A DNA stretch of 64,000 bases from Ahaetulla prasina (GCF_028640845.1 NC_080539.1:163754236-163818235), one strand, 5' to 3'; shown: positions 50,783-61,500, counted from the first letter of the stretch. Notes: generated by a model from the letters alone, not told the origin. Made by a program: numbers and translations.

Positions 50783-51242
50783 ATATAGATCAGGGGTGAA
50801 ATGCTCCCGGTTCAGACTGGATCGGCCGATCTGGTAGAGATGGTGGCAGGTGGTTCAGAGAAAAAATCCCTCTCCCCCCCACCCGTGCCCACCCAGTGCC
50901 CGGTCGCCCACTTGCTGCTTCTTTTAAAAAATGCTTTTAAAAGGTTAAAAAAAAAGGCTCTGATGATCACAGCTGAGCCACACGATCATAAGAGCCTTTT
51001 TAAAAAAAACTTTTAAAAGCATTTTTTTTACAACCTATTCAGCTGAATAGGTTGTAAAAAAAATGCTTTTAAAAGTAAAAAAAAATCGCACGCCACAGCT
51101 GATCACACACCTCCTTTTGGTGTGCACTGCGCGTGTGCTTGCACCTTGCATTTGGTGCGTGGTGTGCATGTGTGCACGCAGTGCACATGTGCAGCCAGCA
51201 AACCGGTAGTAAACCAGCTTAGATTTCACCACTGATATAGAT
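50783..51242. mobile_element. 444-bp hAT-type element with 8-bp TSD and palindromes
   Basis: Element 50791-51234: CAGGGGTGAAATGCTCC ... 'agatttcaccactg', flanked by perfect atatagat (50783-50790, 51235-51242). Internal 'accggtagtaaaccagc' is the common arm of this family. It contains a 68-bp spacer-free palindrome (separate entry). No transposase. Confidence 0.9.
51009..51076. repeat. perfect 68-bp palindrome without spacer
   Basis: The axis lies between 51042 and 51043 in 'caacctattcagctgaatag'. Arms run through 'tgtaaaaaaaatgctttt' to 'aaaagt' with every base paired. A second, imperfect inverted repeat sits just left (aggctctgatgatc at 50957-50970, gatcataagagcct at 50985-50998). Confidence 0.93.
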
Positions 51243-52061
51243 ATGTATCGCACATATCTTCTTACAGTTGATCTAGTAACAATATAATACTATTTGCATT
51301 TGTGTATTGCTGACACTTATAGCATTTTCCCTCAAACCACCAATATATGATTATATAGAGGCAATCCTGAGACACTTCACAGAAAAGCATTTTAGTCCTC
51401 TGTACAAAATCATTATTTTCTTTTTTTATTATACTGTGTAGAGCAAGAAGTGAACTCTTGCCCTTCTCCATTAAGGGTTTCTTTAATTCACTTTTATAGT
51501 GGTGAAGTGGTAAAGAAAATGCCTTTTGAGAGATAAAGACATTTCAAAGTTTTATCAAAACGGGGGGGGGGGGAATCATTTACCTCATTTTTTTCTTTAG
51601 TCCAAGCATTTGAAATAAGCAGAGAAATCCATATATATAAACAAAAGTGCATTCTAGCTATATTACTTCAGAAAAAAAATTTTTTTAATATTCCACAGGT
51701 GCATCTACAATAGAAGGGCTATCGTGCAAAACAAAATAATTATTCCTAGAGGCACACGTTTTATGCCTTGAAACAAAACTTCAAGAAAAGAACAGAAACA
51801 TAATGTATTTGTTCAGTGTGTGTGGTAAGGAGATGAAATTGGTAGTCTGCATTATTATGTTTTACTGATAAGGTGTATTAAACTGTGGAACTCAGGGCCA
51901 CTGACATAATGATCATAGCCAATAGTATAATTTATTGGTGAAAATAAAAGGAAAGTAGCTATGTAGCTGCAACTGACCATCAGAGCAAAGAGTGGATATT
52001 TCATCATGCTTGACCTTCAATTTTGGTATACCTGACAGTTCTTAATAGATTTGGGGAAGTA
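51243..52061. other. AT-rich intronic sequence
   Basis: A G-run at 51562-51573. Nothing else recognised. Confidence 0.45.
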
Positions 52062-52270
52062 TTTATTTATTTGATTGATGATTGGTTGATTATGTGCCAT
52101 CAAGTCTATGTTGACTCATAGTGACCGCATAGATTTGCTCCATGACATTCTGTTTTTAACCTGATTTTTCAGGTCTTTTCAGCAGCACTAATTCCCACTC
52201 TGAGCCCAACCACCATGTTGCTGGCTGTCTTCTCCAGAGAATTCGTTCTTCACATGATGTGTCCAAAGTA
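52062..52270. mobile_element. ancient RTE-like repeat
   Basis: 'gattatgtgccatcaagtct' and 'gactcatagtgaccgcatag' are the hallmark of an old RTE-type 3' region. The remainder has decayed. Confidence 0.5.
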
Positions 52271-52499
52271 GAATAATTTGAATCAGGTACTTTGTGCCTC
52301 AAATGAGGTTGATTTGTTTCTTAATCTTGCTCATTTTAATGAAATTATAATTCTTCAAACATTAATAAAAAATAGGTCAATAATACATCACAGTTATTTT
52401 TGTATTATGAGTTTGAATTACTATTACAATCATGGTAAAACAGACACACAGAATCTTGGAAATATTTTTTTTTTAAAAAAAAGACATATCAAAAGCCGC

Positions 52500-53090
52500 A
52501 ACTGTAAGCAAATTTAGACTGCCTGTCTAGCCGCGTACTTGGGAGAAACATTCTTGCTGCAGCTTTCATCTCTGCTACTCTTCGTTTTAAATGTGTCGTC
52601 TTTAATGAGGAGTCAGTGGAACTATTGCATTGAAATGGGTTTAACATCACAACATGGCCAGGATGCCTGTCGAGCCCATCGTCTAGCTCAACACTGCAGG
52701 GAAGGGAAGGAGAAATGGAGGCTGCTGAAATGGCAGATGTAGAGTGGGGTGTCATTTCACGGGGTTGTGGTGTAGGCACCCGGGAAGCCGGAAGAAAGGA
52801 ATGGAGCATATCGGAGAAAGGAATGATTGATGCCATCACAGGGCCGTACAGAGAAACAGCGGTTGGGTTGAAAATGCTTCACAGCTGAGGAAAGCCCATC
52901 TGATTGTCGGGGCATGATGGGAGGGGCGGTGCGGCTCTATAAAATGCACTGAGAGGTGGATGCTCTCAGCGCTGACTTTGAACTGTTTGAACTCTGTGTT
53001 TCCTTGGATCTAATTTACAGCAGCAATAAAGCATTAATCCACCCTGGCTATCATTTGTGTCAGCGTGGTTTGTGTTTGCTGACAAGGTTT
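52500..53090 (+). promoter_or_regulatory. promoter-like block, possibly a solo LTR
   Basis: A GC-richer block carries a GC box GGGGCGG (52923-52929), a TATA box in 'ctctataaaatgc' (TATAAAA 52938-52944) and AATAAA (53025-53030) 87 bp further on. This TATA-to-poly(A) spacing is typical of a retroelement LTR. The right edge may be '...gctgaca' (about 53084). I could not fix the left end or a target duplication. The alternative is an intragenic promoter. Confidence 0.45.
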
Positions 53091-53224
53091 GTCCAGGCAG
53101 GTTGATAATACCATTTGAAGGAAATCACATTTAAATCCATAGGATTTCTTTTAAATGCACTCTAAAATAAAAGGATACGAAGAAATGGGTTGATTTAAGG
53201 AATGTTTTAGCCTAAAAATGTTTT

Positions 53225-53480
53225 AGCTTCTGGTGGCTCAGCAGACTAAATCTGTCTGTTATTAACACAGCTGCTTGCAATTACTGCAAGTTCAAGTCCC
53301 ACCAGGCCCAAGGTTGACTCAGCCTTCCATCCTTTATAAGGCAGGTAAAATGAGGACCCAGATTGTTGGGGGCAATAAAAGTTGACTTTGTATATAATAA
53401 ACAAATGGATGAAGACTATTGCTTAACACTGTGTAAGCCACCCTGAGTCTTCGGAAAAGGGCGGGATATAAATTCAAATT
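53225..53480 (+). mobile_element. tRNA-headed SINE with L2-like tail, older copy
   Basis: Same structure as 20707-20970 with more changes: 'tggtggctcagcagactaaa', 'aaggttgactcagccttcca', 'gtgtaagccaccctgagtct', 'aaaagggcgggatataaatt'. It ends in A/T-rich sequence merging into (TA)n. Confidence 0.85.
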
Positions 53481-53577
53481 AAATATATATATATATATTT
53501 AATTTGATACATACAAACACCCGCGAAAACCTCAGAAAACAAATATATATATTTTCTGAGGTTTTCATGGGTGTTTG

Positions 53578-54194
53578 TATGTAGGTCTTTGGTTGTTCGG
53601 GTTTTCTCCCGTGTAAAATTGGAAGTGTCTTGGCGACGTTTCGACAAAGTCTCATTCGTCATCTTCAGGCTTCAGCTTCGTGCTTCTGGGAGCAATGTGT
53701 GATCGCAGCTGTTTCTTCCTTTTAACTGCTAGTGGGGGTTTGAACTGATTGGGTGGGAGCTTGGCTGTGCTCTGATTGGATGGGGTTTTTTTGTGCTCTG
53801 ATTGGATGGGGGTGTGTCCTGTTTGGGTGGGGGCTTGGTTGTGCTCAGTTTAGTCTGTGTTGCAGGGGGATTTGAGCTGGTGAGCTGCATAGCTGTTGTT
53901 TGGCTTTGTGGTCGTGCTACATCTTCATAGTGGGTGTCAGTCTGCTGCATGTATGGATTGGAGGGGTTTGAAATGGCTGATGTTGCAGCTGCAGTCTGGC
54001 TTCTGGTCCTTGGTCGTGCTTCATGATCAGTGTGGGTTTGGGTCTGCTTTCTGGGTGGATGTGCAGTGGTGACATCCTGTGTGGACCTCGTGAGTGTGGG
54101 TCTGGTGTCATTCCTCGTGTTAGGGACTCGTTTGTCAATAAGGGCGGGTTTCCAAATGGCTGGTAGGCGGGAGGTATCATCTCGTTTGTTCATG
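53578..54194 (-). repeat. left inverted arm of the Penelope-like element
   Basis: Reverse complement of 55263-55879. It encodes on minus the tail 'MNKRDDTSRLPAIWKPALID' and a Thr/Pro/Gln-rich extension. Its inner edge repeats 'gaggtatcatctcgttt' (54171-54187 and 54194-54210), a junction scar. Confidence 0.95.
53635..53668 (-). ncRNA. hammerhead-ribozyme-like motif (left arm)
   Basis: Exact inverse copy of the motif at 55789-55822. Confidence 0.45.
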
Positions 54195-54208
54195 AGGTAT
54201 CATCTCGT

Positions 54209-54886
54209 TTGACAGCTATCCAAAACAAATATAACTCCCACAAGCACATCCTAGATCTGACCAACCACTGCCTATCCAACACATACTTCATCTATAATGG
54301 ACAAAAATACAAACAAGTAGAAGGAGCACCCATGGGATCACCCCTCTCACCTGTCATTGCCAATCTCTACATGGAACACTTTGAAACCCAAGCTCTAGAA
54401 AAATCTGATCACAAACCCAAACTCTGGCTCAGATATGTAGACGACACCTTCATAATCTGGCCACACGGGAAAGAAAAACTTGACAACTTCCTCACACACC
54501 TCAATAGCCTACACCCCAAAATACAGTTCACCATGGAAACAGAAGTTAACAACCAACTTTCCTTCCTGGATGTCTTAGTCTACAGGAAACCCAATGGCTC
54601 CCTTGGACACACCATCTACCAGAAGAAAACACACACAAACCGCTATCTGCACGCACTCTCACACCACCACCCAGCACAGATCAACTCCGTAGCCAAGACA
54701 CTCATCTCCAGAACAAAATGCTTAGCTGATAAACAACACCTAAAAACCGAACTAGACACTCTCACTAACGTACTAACATCCAATGGATTCCAAACAAATA
54801 AGATTACCAAGCTAATCCAAAAAGAACCCCTACTAAAATCCAAGACAGAGAACAAGAAAACGGCACAGACCTCATCTCATATATAA
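54209..54886 (+). pseudogene. Penelope-like reverse transcriptase fragment
   Basis: About 225 open codons. They contain the RT block 'VEGAPMGSPLSPVIANLYME', the catalytic 'RYVDDTFIIW', and 'SFLDVLVYRKPNGSLGHTIY', then 'THTNRYLHALSHHHPAQIN', the order expected of Penelope-like RT. Upstream RT blocks are missing because the left arm cuts into the element at 54195. The frame changes near 54815-54845; the downstream part continues in another frame as 'DREQENGTDLISYIKGTTDR'. Not functional as it stands. Confidence 0.92.
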
Positions 54887-55728
54887 AAGGCACCACAGAC
54901 AGAATCAGCAAGATCCTCCACAAACACAACATCAAGACAGCATTCTGCACAAACCAAAAAATATCCACCATCCTAAGAAACCCCAAAGACAAAATTGAGT
55001 TAGAAAATCAAGGAGTATATGAAATCCCATGCACCGCCTGCCCCACCACATACATTGGACAAACCAACAGAAGAATAAGTGCACGCATTGAAGAACACAA
55101 GAACTCAGTCAAAAAAGAGGAACCAACTTCTTCCCTGGTCCAACACTTTAAAGTCACAGGACATGATATTGACTTTAAAAAGACCAGAACTATCGCCAAA
55201 ACTGAACACTTTAACAACAGAATAATCAGAGAAGCCATTGAGATAGAAAAACGCCCACACAGCATGAACAAACGAGATGATACCTCCCGCCTACCAGCCA
55301 TTTGGAAACCCGCCCTTATTGACAAACGAGTCCCTAACACGAGGAATGACACCAGACCCACACTCACGAGGTCCACACAGGATGTCACCACTGCACATCC
55401 ACCCAGAAAGCAGACCCAAACCCACACTGATCATGAAGCACGACCAAGGACCAGAAGCCAGACTGCAGCTGCAACATCAGCCATTTCAAACCCCTCCAAT
55501 CCATACATGCAGCAGACTGACACCCACTATGAAGATGTAGCACAACCACAAAGCCAAACAACAGCTATGCAGCTCACCAGCTCAAGTCCCCCTGCAACAC
55601 AGACTAAACTGAGCACAACCAAGCCCCCACCCAAACAGGACACACCCCCATCCAATCAAAGCACAAAAAAACCCCATCCAATCAGAGCACAGCCAAGCTC
55701 CTACCCAATCAGTTCAAACCCCCACTAG
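54841..55728 (+). pseudogene. Penelope-like GIY-YIG endonuclease and C-terminal tail
   Basis: In a frame shifted from the RT: 'LENQGVYEIPCTACPTTYIG' then 'QTNRRISARIEEHKNS', the Cys-containing GIY-YIG core of Penelope nucleases (VYEIPC..C...YIGQT.R...R..EH). It continues with 'FNNRIIREAIEIEKRPHSMN' and the tail repeated in the inverted arm. The catalytic Arg/Glu/His-type residues appear kept. Broken from the RT by the frameshift; the tail stays open to 55728. Confidence 0.9.
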
Positions 55729-55877
55729 CAATTAAAAGGAAGAAACAGCTGCGATCACACATTGCTCCCAGAAGCACGAAGCTGAAGCCTGAAGATGACG
55801 AATGAGACTTTGTCGAAACGTCGCCAAGACACTTCCAATTTTACACGGGAGAAAACCCGAACAACCAAAGACCTACA

Positions 55878-55879
<2 letters not shown>
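55263..55879 (+). repeat. right inverted arm of the Penelope-like element
   Basis: 617 bp, inverse of 53578-54194. It includes the C-terminal codons, the 3' UTR and the ribozyme-like motif, ending 'accaaagacctacata'. Confidence 0.95.
55789..55822 (+). ncRNA. hammerhead-ribozyme-like motif (right arm)
   Basis: CUGAAGA (55789-55795, fits core CUGANGA), stem II GACGAA/UUUGUC (55797-55802 and 55809-55814, one G-U pair) with loop UGAGAC, then GAAA (55815-55818) and GUC (55820-55822). Between GAA and C lies ACGU, self-complementary, as in hammerheads with minimal stem III that act as dimers. Stem I is weak: only two pairs next to the core. Hammerheads are known in Penelope-like elements (established knowledge); activity here is unproven. 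Confidence 0.5.
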
Positions 55880-55913
<34 letters not shown>

Positions 55914-55935
55914 TGTATGTATGTATGTATATATC
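55877..55935. repeat. (ATGT)n microsatellite at the Penelope edge
   Basis: TA-rich start then about 11 GTAT units. Confidence 0.95.
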
Positions 55936-56001
55936 AGGTTTGCAGTTAATGCTTTCCAAATTTCTCCAGATTTTGACTGAAGGTTTGTGTAGGTGCTTTG
56001 T

Positions 56002-56237
56002 GTTCACATCAGAGGTGGTATTGTGCCGGTTCGTACTGATTTGGGCGAACTGGTAGCAGCAACTGCTCTATGACGTCCTATTTAGGCCTATTTAGGCATG
56101 TTTTCAAGGCCAGGTGCATGCACAGAAGACACGCACAAGCAAAGTGCATGCATGGAAGGCCAAGTGCACACACTGAAGCAAGCGTGCGCACGGCGAACCA
56201 GTAGGAAGAATATTGGAAACCCACCACTGGTTCACAT
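56002..56237. mobile_element. 220-bp hAT-type MITE with 8-bp TSD
   Basis: Element 56010-56229: CAGAGGTGGTATTGTGCCGG ... 'aacccaccactg', flanked by perfect gttcacat (56002-56009, 56230-56237). Internal 'ggcgaactggtagcag' and 'ggcgaaccagtaggaa' are inverted-repeat-related arms, akin to the 50791 element. Confidence 0.9.
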
Positions 56238-57109
56238 GTGCATGCCCAAGTGCTTGTCTCCCTAGGAATTAGTTCTCCTTTGAGTCTGTGACAGAGGAAG
56301 GAGCAGGAATGAAGGATGTCTAGCAATTTTTCCATGGAGATTTGAAGTTACTTTAAATATGTCCTTGGCTCTGGTTCTATTCATTGAAGTAATTTATTTT
56401 AATTGCTCCAGGATTAGTGAGAAAACAGCTTGCACAAAAGTCAGATTTCAGTACAAGATATTTGCTGTTAGTTTCGCTGTCATAGGGGGATAAACCTAAA
56501 TTGAGTATGCAGACTCTAAGCATGTAAATAAGTATGGTGCTGTACGCGTGGGCATCAAATACGGTATGCGGCTCAAAATGCCAATCTTTTCCATGTGCAA
56601 TTTTTGTTCTGCTGCCAAGTTAATTCCTGCCAGTGTGGCAGATTGATTTAGGAAGCTGTTTACATCACTGGACTGAATGATCTTTTTAAAAGTCAATTTT
56701 GTTCTCATTTGAGTTATCCTGGTTTTTGGATCAGCTCCCGAGGGTTGTGAGAAGCCATTAATGGAAAAGAATTAGTGACGAGACTGTTCTTCCCACTCAC
56801 TGAAGGAACAAAATTGAGGGGAGCCAGGGAAGGCAGACGGAACATGAATATAATTCCAAATTTCAATCTTCTTTGTATTATGGGTCATTACCTGTTAATT
56901 GACTAAATGGCAGTTCTCTGTGAAGTTTTGTTTGGTTTTTATAATGAAGACAGATGATATAATTAGTATCATTTCTGATTTAGAAATAATGAAAGTGTTG
57001 TATCTGTGAGGTGCAACTTTCAGCCTACATGGTATCAGAAATAACTTCCTATTGACACGAGAACAGCTAGGGTTTTATGTTTTATTTTAATGTGTTTAGT
57101 ACATTGAGG
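56238..57109. other. non-repetitive intronic block, possible conserved element
   Basis: No repeat signature from 56340 to 57060. Composition is balanced and it contains short homeobox-type words (for example 'acctgttaattgact' near 56893). Confidence 0.35.
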
Positions 57110-57275
57110 TATTTATTATTTATTTATTTTATTTATTTATTTGATTTTTATACCGCCCTTCTCCCGAAGGACTCAGGGCGGTGTACAGGCAGCAGTAAAA
57201 AATAACAATACAATGTACAATTTAAAATAGAAATTAAGAAACTTATTATAATTAGCAGGTAGTCTGAAAATAGTA
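57110..57275 (-). mobile_element. L2 LINE 3' end
   Basis: 'ttataccgcccttctcccga' and 'ggactcagggcggtgtacag' followed by A-rich UTR, preceded by a (TTTA)n tip. Confidence 0.85.
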
Positions 57276-57470
57276 ATGTGTTTCTTCTTTTTTTATATAT
57301 ATTTCATGATAGCAGTAGTTTTCTTTAGCACTTAAGAACTCCCATTCATTCTTCATATTGACCTGCATATTGAGAAACATCTATGGGGCAGAAAGTTTAG
57401 GAACCCATTATCATTCTCCCAGCCATTGTAAACTAACTTTCAATAGTTACTCACTTTGCAACAAGCTACA

Positions 57471-57904
57471 GTGTGGATCAGTGTCGGCGAACCTATGGCA
57501 TGCATGCCGGAAGCAGCACATGAAACCATCCCACAAAGAATGCTTAGCCTCGCTGGCTCCTATTCTGTGCTTCTGTGATTGCATGCGCACCGGTCAACTG
57601 GCCGTTGAGCACGCGGGAGTGGCAGGACCTGGAAGAGCGGCGTTCCATCACAGGCCGGCACCCAGCCTTCTGGGTTGACATTATGTGCATGCAAGATGGC
57701 CAGCTGTTCGTTGGGTGCGCTTCCATGCCGGTATCTGAGTATTCAGGTGCCAGCTTGCACATGCGCGATGGACTGCTGTTCTTCCGGGTATCAGCGTTCC
57801 CGCGCACGCAAAGACCAGCAGGGCCTCACATACCTCTCAGGATAATTTCGCGTGCCATTTCCAGCACGCAGGCACATCAAAGATTCGCCATCACGGGTGT
57901 GGAT
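57471..57904. mobile_element. 418-bp hAT-type element with 8-bp TSD
   Basis: Element 57479-57896: CAGTGTCGGCGAACCTATGG ... 'agattcgccatcacgg', flanked by perfect gtgtggat (57471-57478, 57897-57904). GC-rich interior with long open frames on both strands but no recognisable domain. Relatives: 45415 and the 64-bp 46169. Confidence 0.9.
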
Positions 57905-59052
57905 GATATGAGTTACACCTAGCATGTTGCGTGAATCCAGGCAGTTCTTAATTATTCAATAAATCAAAGCTTGACCTACTCAAGTCGTTTTGTGCCCTCT
58001 CTGCATATTGCAAGAGAAGGTTTGTCATGATAGGCAAAGATTTTCAAATGCCTGCTCTAGAATCTATGATTATAATGTCGCATGTTATGTGGAAGAAAAT
58101 ATACTACTAAAAACTTTTGCTGCAGCTGAGAGACTTTGTGGAGCTACTTACTGCTGCCTTCTTTGCAGGGATTTATATGCTTTTTTCCATATGAAAAGGC
58201 CTTTCTGAGAAATATGTAATAAAAACAATTAAATGCATTTAGAGCTATTAAAATACAATAAAAGTAAGAACAGAAAAAAGATGTGCATCTTAAATTTTAA
58301 ACAGAGACGATGCATTCAATAAAAAATAATAATTGGAAAGGGTAACTAAACTGGTGCATCAGTAAAAAAAGGCCCTGTATTTCTGAGAGATTTTACAAGT
58401 TTGCTATTCCTCATATAATTTTCTTTTCTTTTGCACCTAGTCATTTTGATTTAAAAAAAAAACAGTTCTACTTGGCTGTTTCTTTAACAAAATACAAGAT
58501 TTGAGGTTGTTGCCACTTGCTTTAGTTTAAATGATAAAATAATTTTTTGGGGGGAATATGATTATTATACAGGCTCAGACCAACCATCATTCTGCCAATT
58601 GCTACAATAATTTGATATGTTTATACATTAACAGTTAACAAATATAATAAAGCTAATGGAGTTCTTCTTGCAAGAAAATTAGGATAATTGAGGAAGTAAA
58701 TTATATATTATAAAGTACTGCTGGTGTTTATTTTTATGTATTAATAAAAATGTTGCATGCTTTGGCAAATATGTTTAGCTGTAGAAAGCTCATGAATATC
58801 TCATAGCACCAGTCATATCTGAGTTTCTCAAATCCAGGGGGAAATTATTTTGCTGCTTAGCTATGCCACAGCTTTCAGCTCCTTCAACTCTGAGCAACTT
58901 CAAAAAAGATGAAGACTGTAACTTTAAGATTGGGAACTTAATTTAGAGTTCCATAAAGTTACATGTTCGCAGGTAGGCACTATCCAAACTGGCTATCATT
59001 TTTAGCTTTGGAGATTTTGGCAGCTATGGGGTGAAAGAGAGTGCAGGCCATC
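57905..59052. other. AT-rich intronic sequence
   Basis: Nothing recognised. Confidence 0.45.
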
Positions 59053-59627
59053 TGTTGTGACCTAGGCCCAAGTAGTTATTACCAGACACAATCAGTCCTG
59101 AGAATTACTTCATTCTCATCTTAGTCCAAATTAATTCCAAAACAAATCCTTCAGAAAAAGTCCTTCGGCCTTATCACAAACCTTTGTCTTCTTTGGCACC
59201 CTCCCAAAGGCTTTTCTTGGTAAAGCCCCCCAAAGTTCAGAAACAAGAGATACCGACTAGAAACCAATGTAGCAACGTTGCTTTCCTACAAAGAGCCCAA
59301 GAGCCGTTGCTGTTCTTTTAAGCCTTATGGGAGGGGCCAATCATCTCCTGACCTTACTCCTGAGTCATACTTTTTGCTTTAGCTGCTCCTGCCTTCTGGC
59401 AGCTCTTTGCATGCATGCACTAGGAACAGGCTCCTCCTATTCCTCTGCCTCTCTGCTGTCCGCCTCTGGAGGCTCCAGAGTTCGCGCATCACTCCCAGAT
59501 GGCCCTGGCCCCATCTCTGCCTCCGATGCAGAACCCTCGTCTGGGCCTTTCCCTGATTCCAGGACTGGCCCATTGTCCTCCCCAGCCTCCTCATGCCACC
59601 TTCGCAGACTGCTGGTGGGCCACAACA
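59053..59627. mobile_element. candidate solo LTR
   Basis: The ends are inverted: TGTTGTGACC at 59053 and CACAACA closing at 59627, i.e. the TG...CA form of LTRs. The block is GC-richer than its flanks and looks like a repeat I know from squamates ('gggaggggccaatcatctcc'). The 4-6 bp on either side (catc, cctt) do not match, so there is no clear target duplication. Confidence 0.45.
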
Positions 59628-61500
59628 CCTTTGTAGAAATAGAAAGAAATTCTCTGACTGAAATGCGTCCTCCTTGGCAACTTCTCCCACTTTGGCTGCA
59701 TCTTTAGTGATAAGTTTGCTTGAATATCTCAGTAATACTGGGTGGAGTTGATCCAAGGCCTATATATTTACCAGATAGAGTTGTCATATTTTCAAACAGA
59801 ATTTGAGGGGGACTGAGCTGGAAAAGAATGTCTTTTTTTAAACCAACTTTCCTCCTAGTCATCAGAAACACATGTAATGCTGTCTCCAAGGAGTTTGCAT
59901 GTGTCTTTAAATATTGCCGTGATAGCCACTTATCAATTAATAATATGTATTTAAGCATTACCGGATTGTAGTGATTGTGTCTTTACAAGATGTTTTCTAG
60001 CGGCAGAATGAGCTTTTCCTCCCCAATGTACATTCCCCAAGCTTCGCCACTTAATTGGGGAACTTTGAACCATGACATGTAGAGGGCAGCAGTAGAGGAT
60101 GGGAAGGAAACAACAGAAAATTCCTGTGAACGAACAGATGTAGCCTTCTGAATTCTAAACAATAGGAACCTTTAACTAAAGACAAATATACTCCGTTTGG
60201 AGTGTTCTGCTGGAAAACATGTAACAAAGGAGCAAGAAGGGATGGTATGGAAATATGTAAATAAACAACCAGTTTGAAAAGAATATTAAGCTCTTTTTCT
60301 CTACCCCGGTAGAATTTAGACATGGTAATAGGGTATGTGAGAGCATCTCCGTGATTTCATATAGAAGGGAAGGTCAAGGGTAGTAATTATTTTGTTTCGC
60401 TGAAAGCTTGTCATATTCTATAATAAGGCAGCAGAGAAGGGCGGTCTTAAAATTTCTAGAGTTAGGAACTTCTGAAGTATTTTTGTGTTCTCCCAATTGT
60501 TTTATTTTATCCCACTGTGGGGTCATGAGGGGCTTTAACTGACAGTTTTGTATATTTTGGAGGCCATTGGTTTAAACATTATTCAGTAAGAAATGACATA
60601 TAATACCGTGTCTACTCCAGAACTTGTCACTAATGGATGTATAAGTGCTCTGATGTGCAGACTAATGAAGCCATTATGTTGTCCAATAACTCATGGGTTG
60701 AAACTGTCCTTGGCAGATGCAGAATGGCATAGCATTCCAGTGACATCTTTATCATACATTCTCACATTACCATTTAATAGTATCAAAGGAAATCTAAGAC
60801 ACAGTGGAAGGTGCATCTCAAATAAACAGCTGAGAAATGCAACTTCGTTGTCTTCTAAAAAAAACTATACCTAAATTGTGGAAAGCTGTGAAAAACTGTA
60901 CAATTACTTCCTTACCTTAGACTCCATGTGGTTATATGTACAAAGAGATTTGAGAACTTAGAAAACCTTCATTATATAGATACTTAGATAGTTATTCTTT
61001 TTCTGGAGTAAGCATTGTAATACAAAGTGAAGAGTAAGAAGTAATAGGCAAAAGAAATTTTAACAGCAGGAGACCAGAACAAAAAAAAATCTTAACTAGA
61101 TCCAGTTTCAAACAACACCATTTATTGTACCTCCTGATACCTTTATCTTCTTACAAACCATCTTTGTTTCCATCATATCTGTATATCAATTCATGCATTT
61201 TCTTTTTATTATTAAACTTCTAGTTTCTTGTTTTTTTCTGAGAATTCCATTAACTCTGTCCAGTTTTTTTCCTGCTCCTTCTCTTCCTCTCAATCTGTTC
61301 ACATACATGTTTTGCTATTTGGTCCTTGTTCATTCTCTCCGTATGACCAAATCATCTCAGCATACTTCTTCCATATTGATCAGTTTTCCAGTCAATCTAC
61401 TTTCATTTTTGACTCTAATTCTTCTAACCCATTCCCACTGTATTCAGCTTACTTTTATGTCTCTCCTGATATGCCCAACCTTCACTTTGACTAAGACAGC
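59628..61500. other. AT-rich intronic sequence
   Basis: No gene or repeat recognised. 61150-61500 is pyrimidine-rich with decayed, LINE-like wording that I cannot place. Confidence 0.4.

Larger units (their letters stand above)
53509..55880 (+). mobile_element. Penelope-like element with inverted terminal arms
   Basis: The central part 54195-55262 codes on + for a Penelope-type reverse transcriptase and GIY-YIG nuclease. It is flanked by two inverted copies of the element's 3' region: left arm 53578-54194 (minus) and right arm 55263-55879 (plus), 617 bp each and nearly identical (three amino-acid differences over a shared 154-codon frame). A further 31-bp piece (53509-53539) pairs with 53552-53582. 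Inverted partial copies acting as pseudo-LTRs are typical of Penelope-like elements. (TA)n and (ATGT)n lie at the two outer edges. The RT N-terminus is missing and a frameshift separates RT from nuclease. Confidence 0.93.

Noticed and set aside
55008..55427. 139-codon minus-strand frame across the Penelope right arm
   Set aside because: It is antisense to the GIY-YIG region and tail; its partial twin at 54030-54212 is explained by the inverted arms.
55877..55935. CRISPR-like regular repeats
   Set aside because: It is a simple ATGT microsatellite; no spaced repeats exist and the DNA is vertebrate.
59327..59756. Overlapping long frames on both strands
   Set aside because: They lie in the GC-rich candidate LTR, with no recognisable domain and frames open on both strands, as expected by composition.
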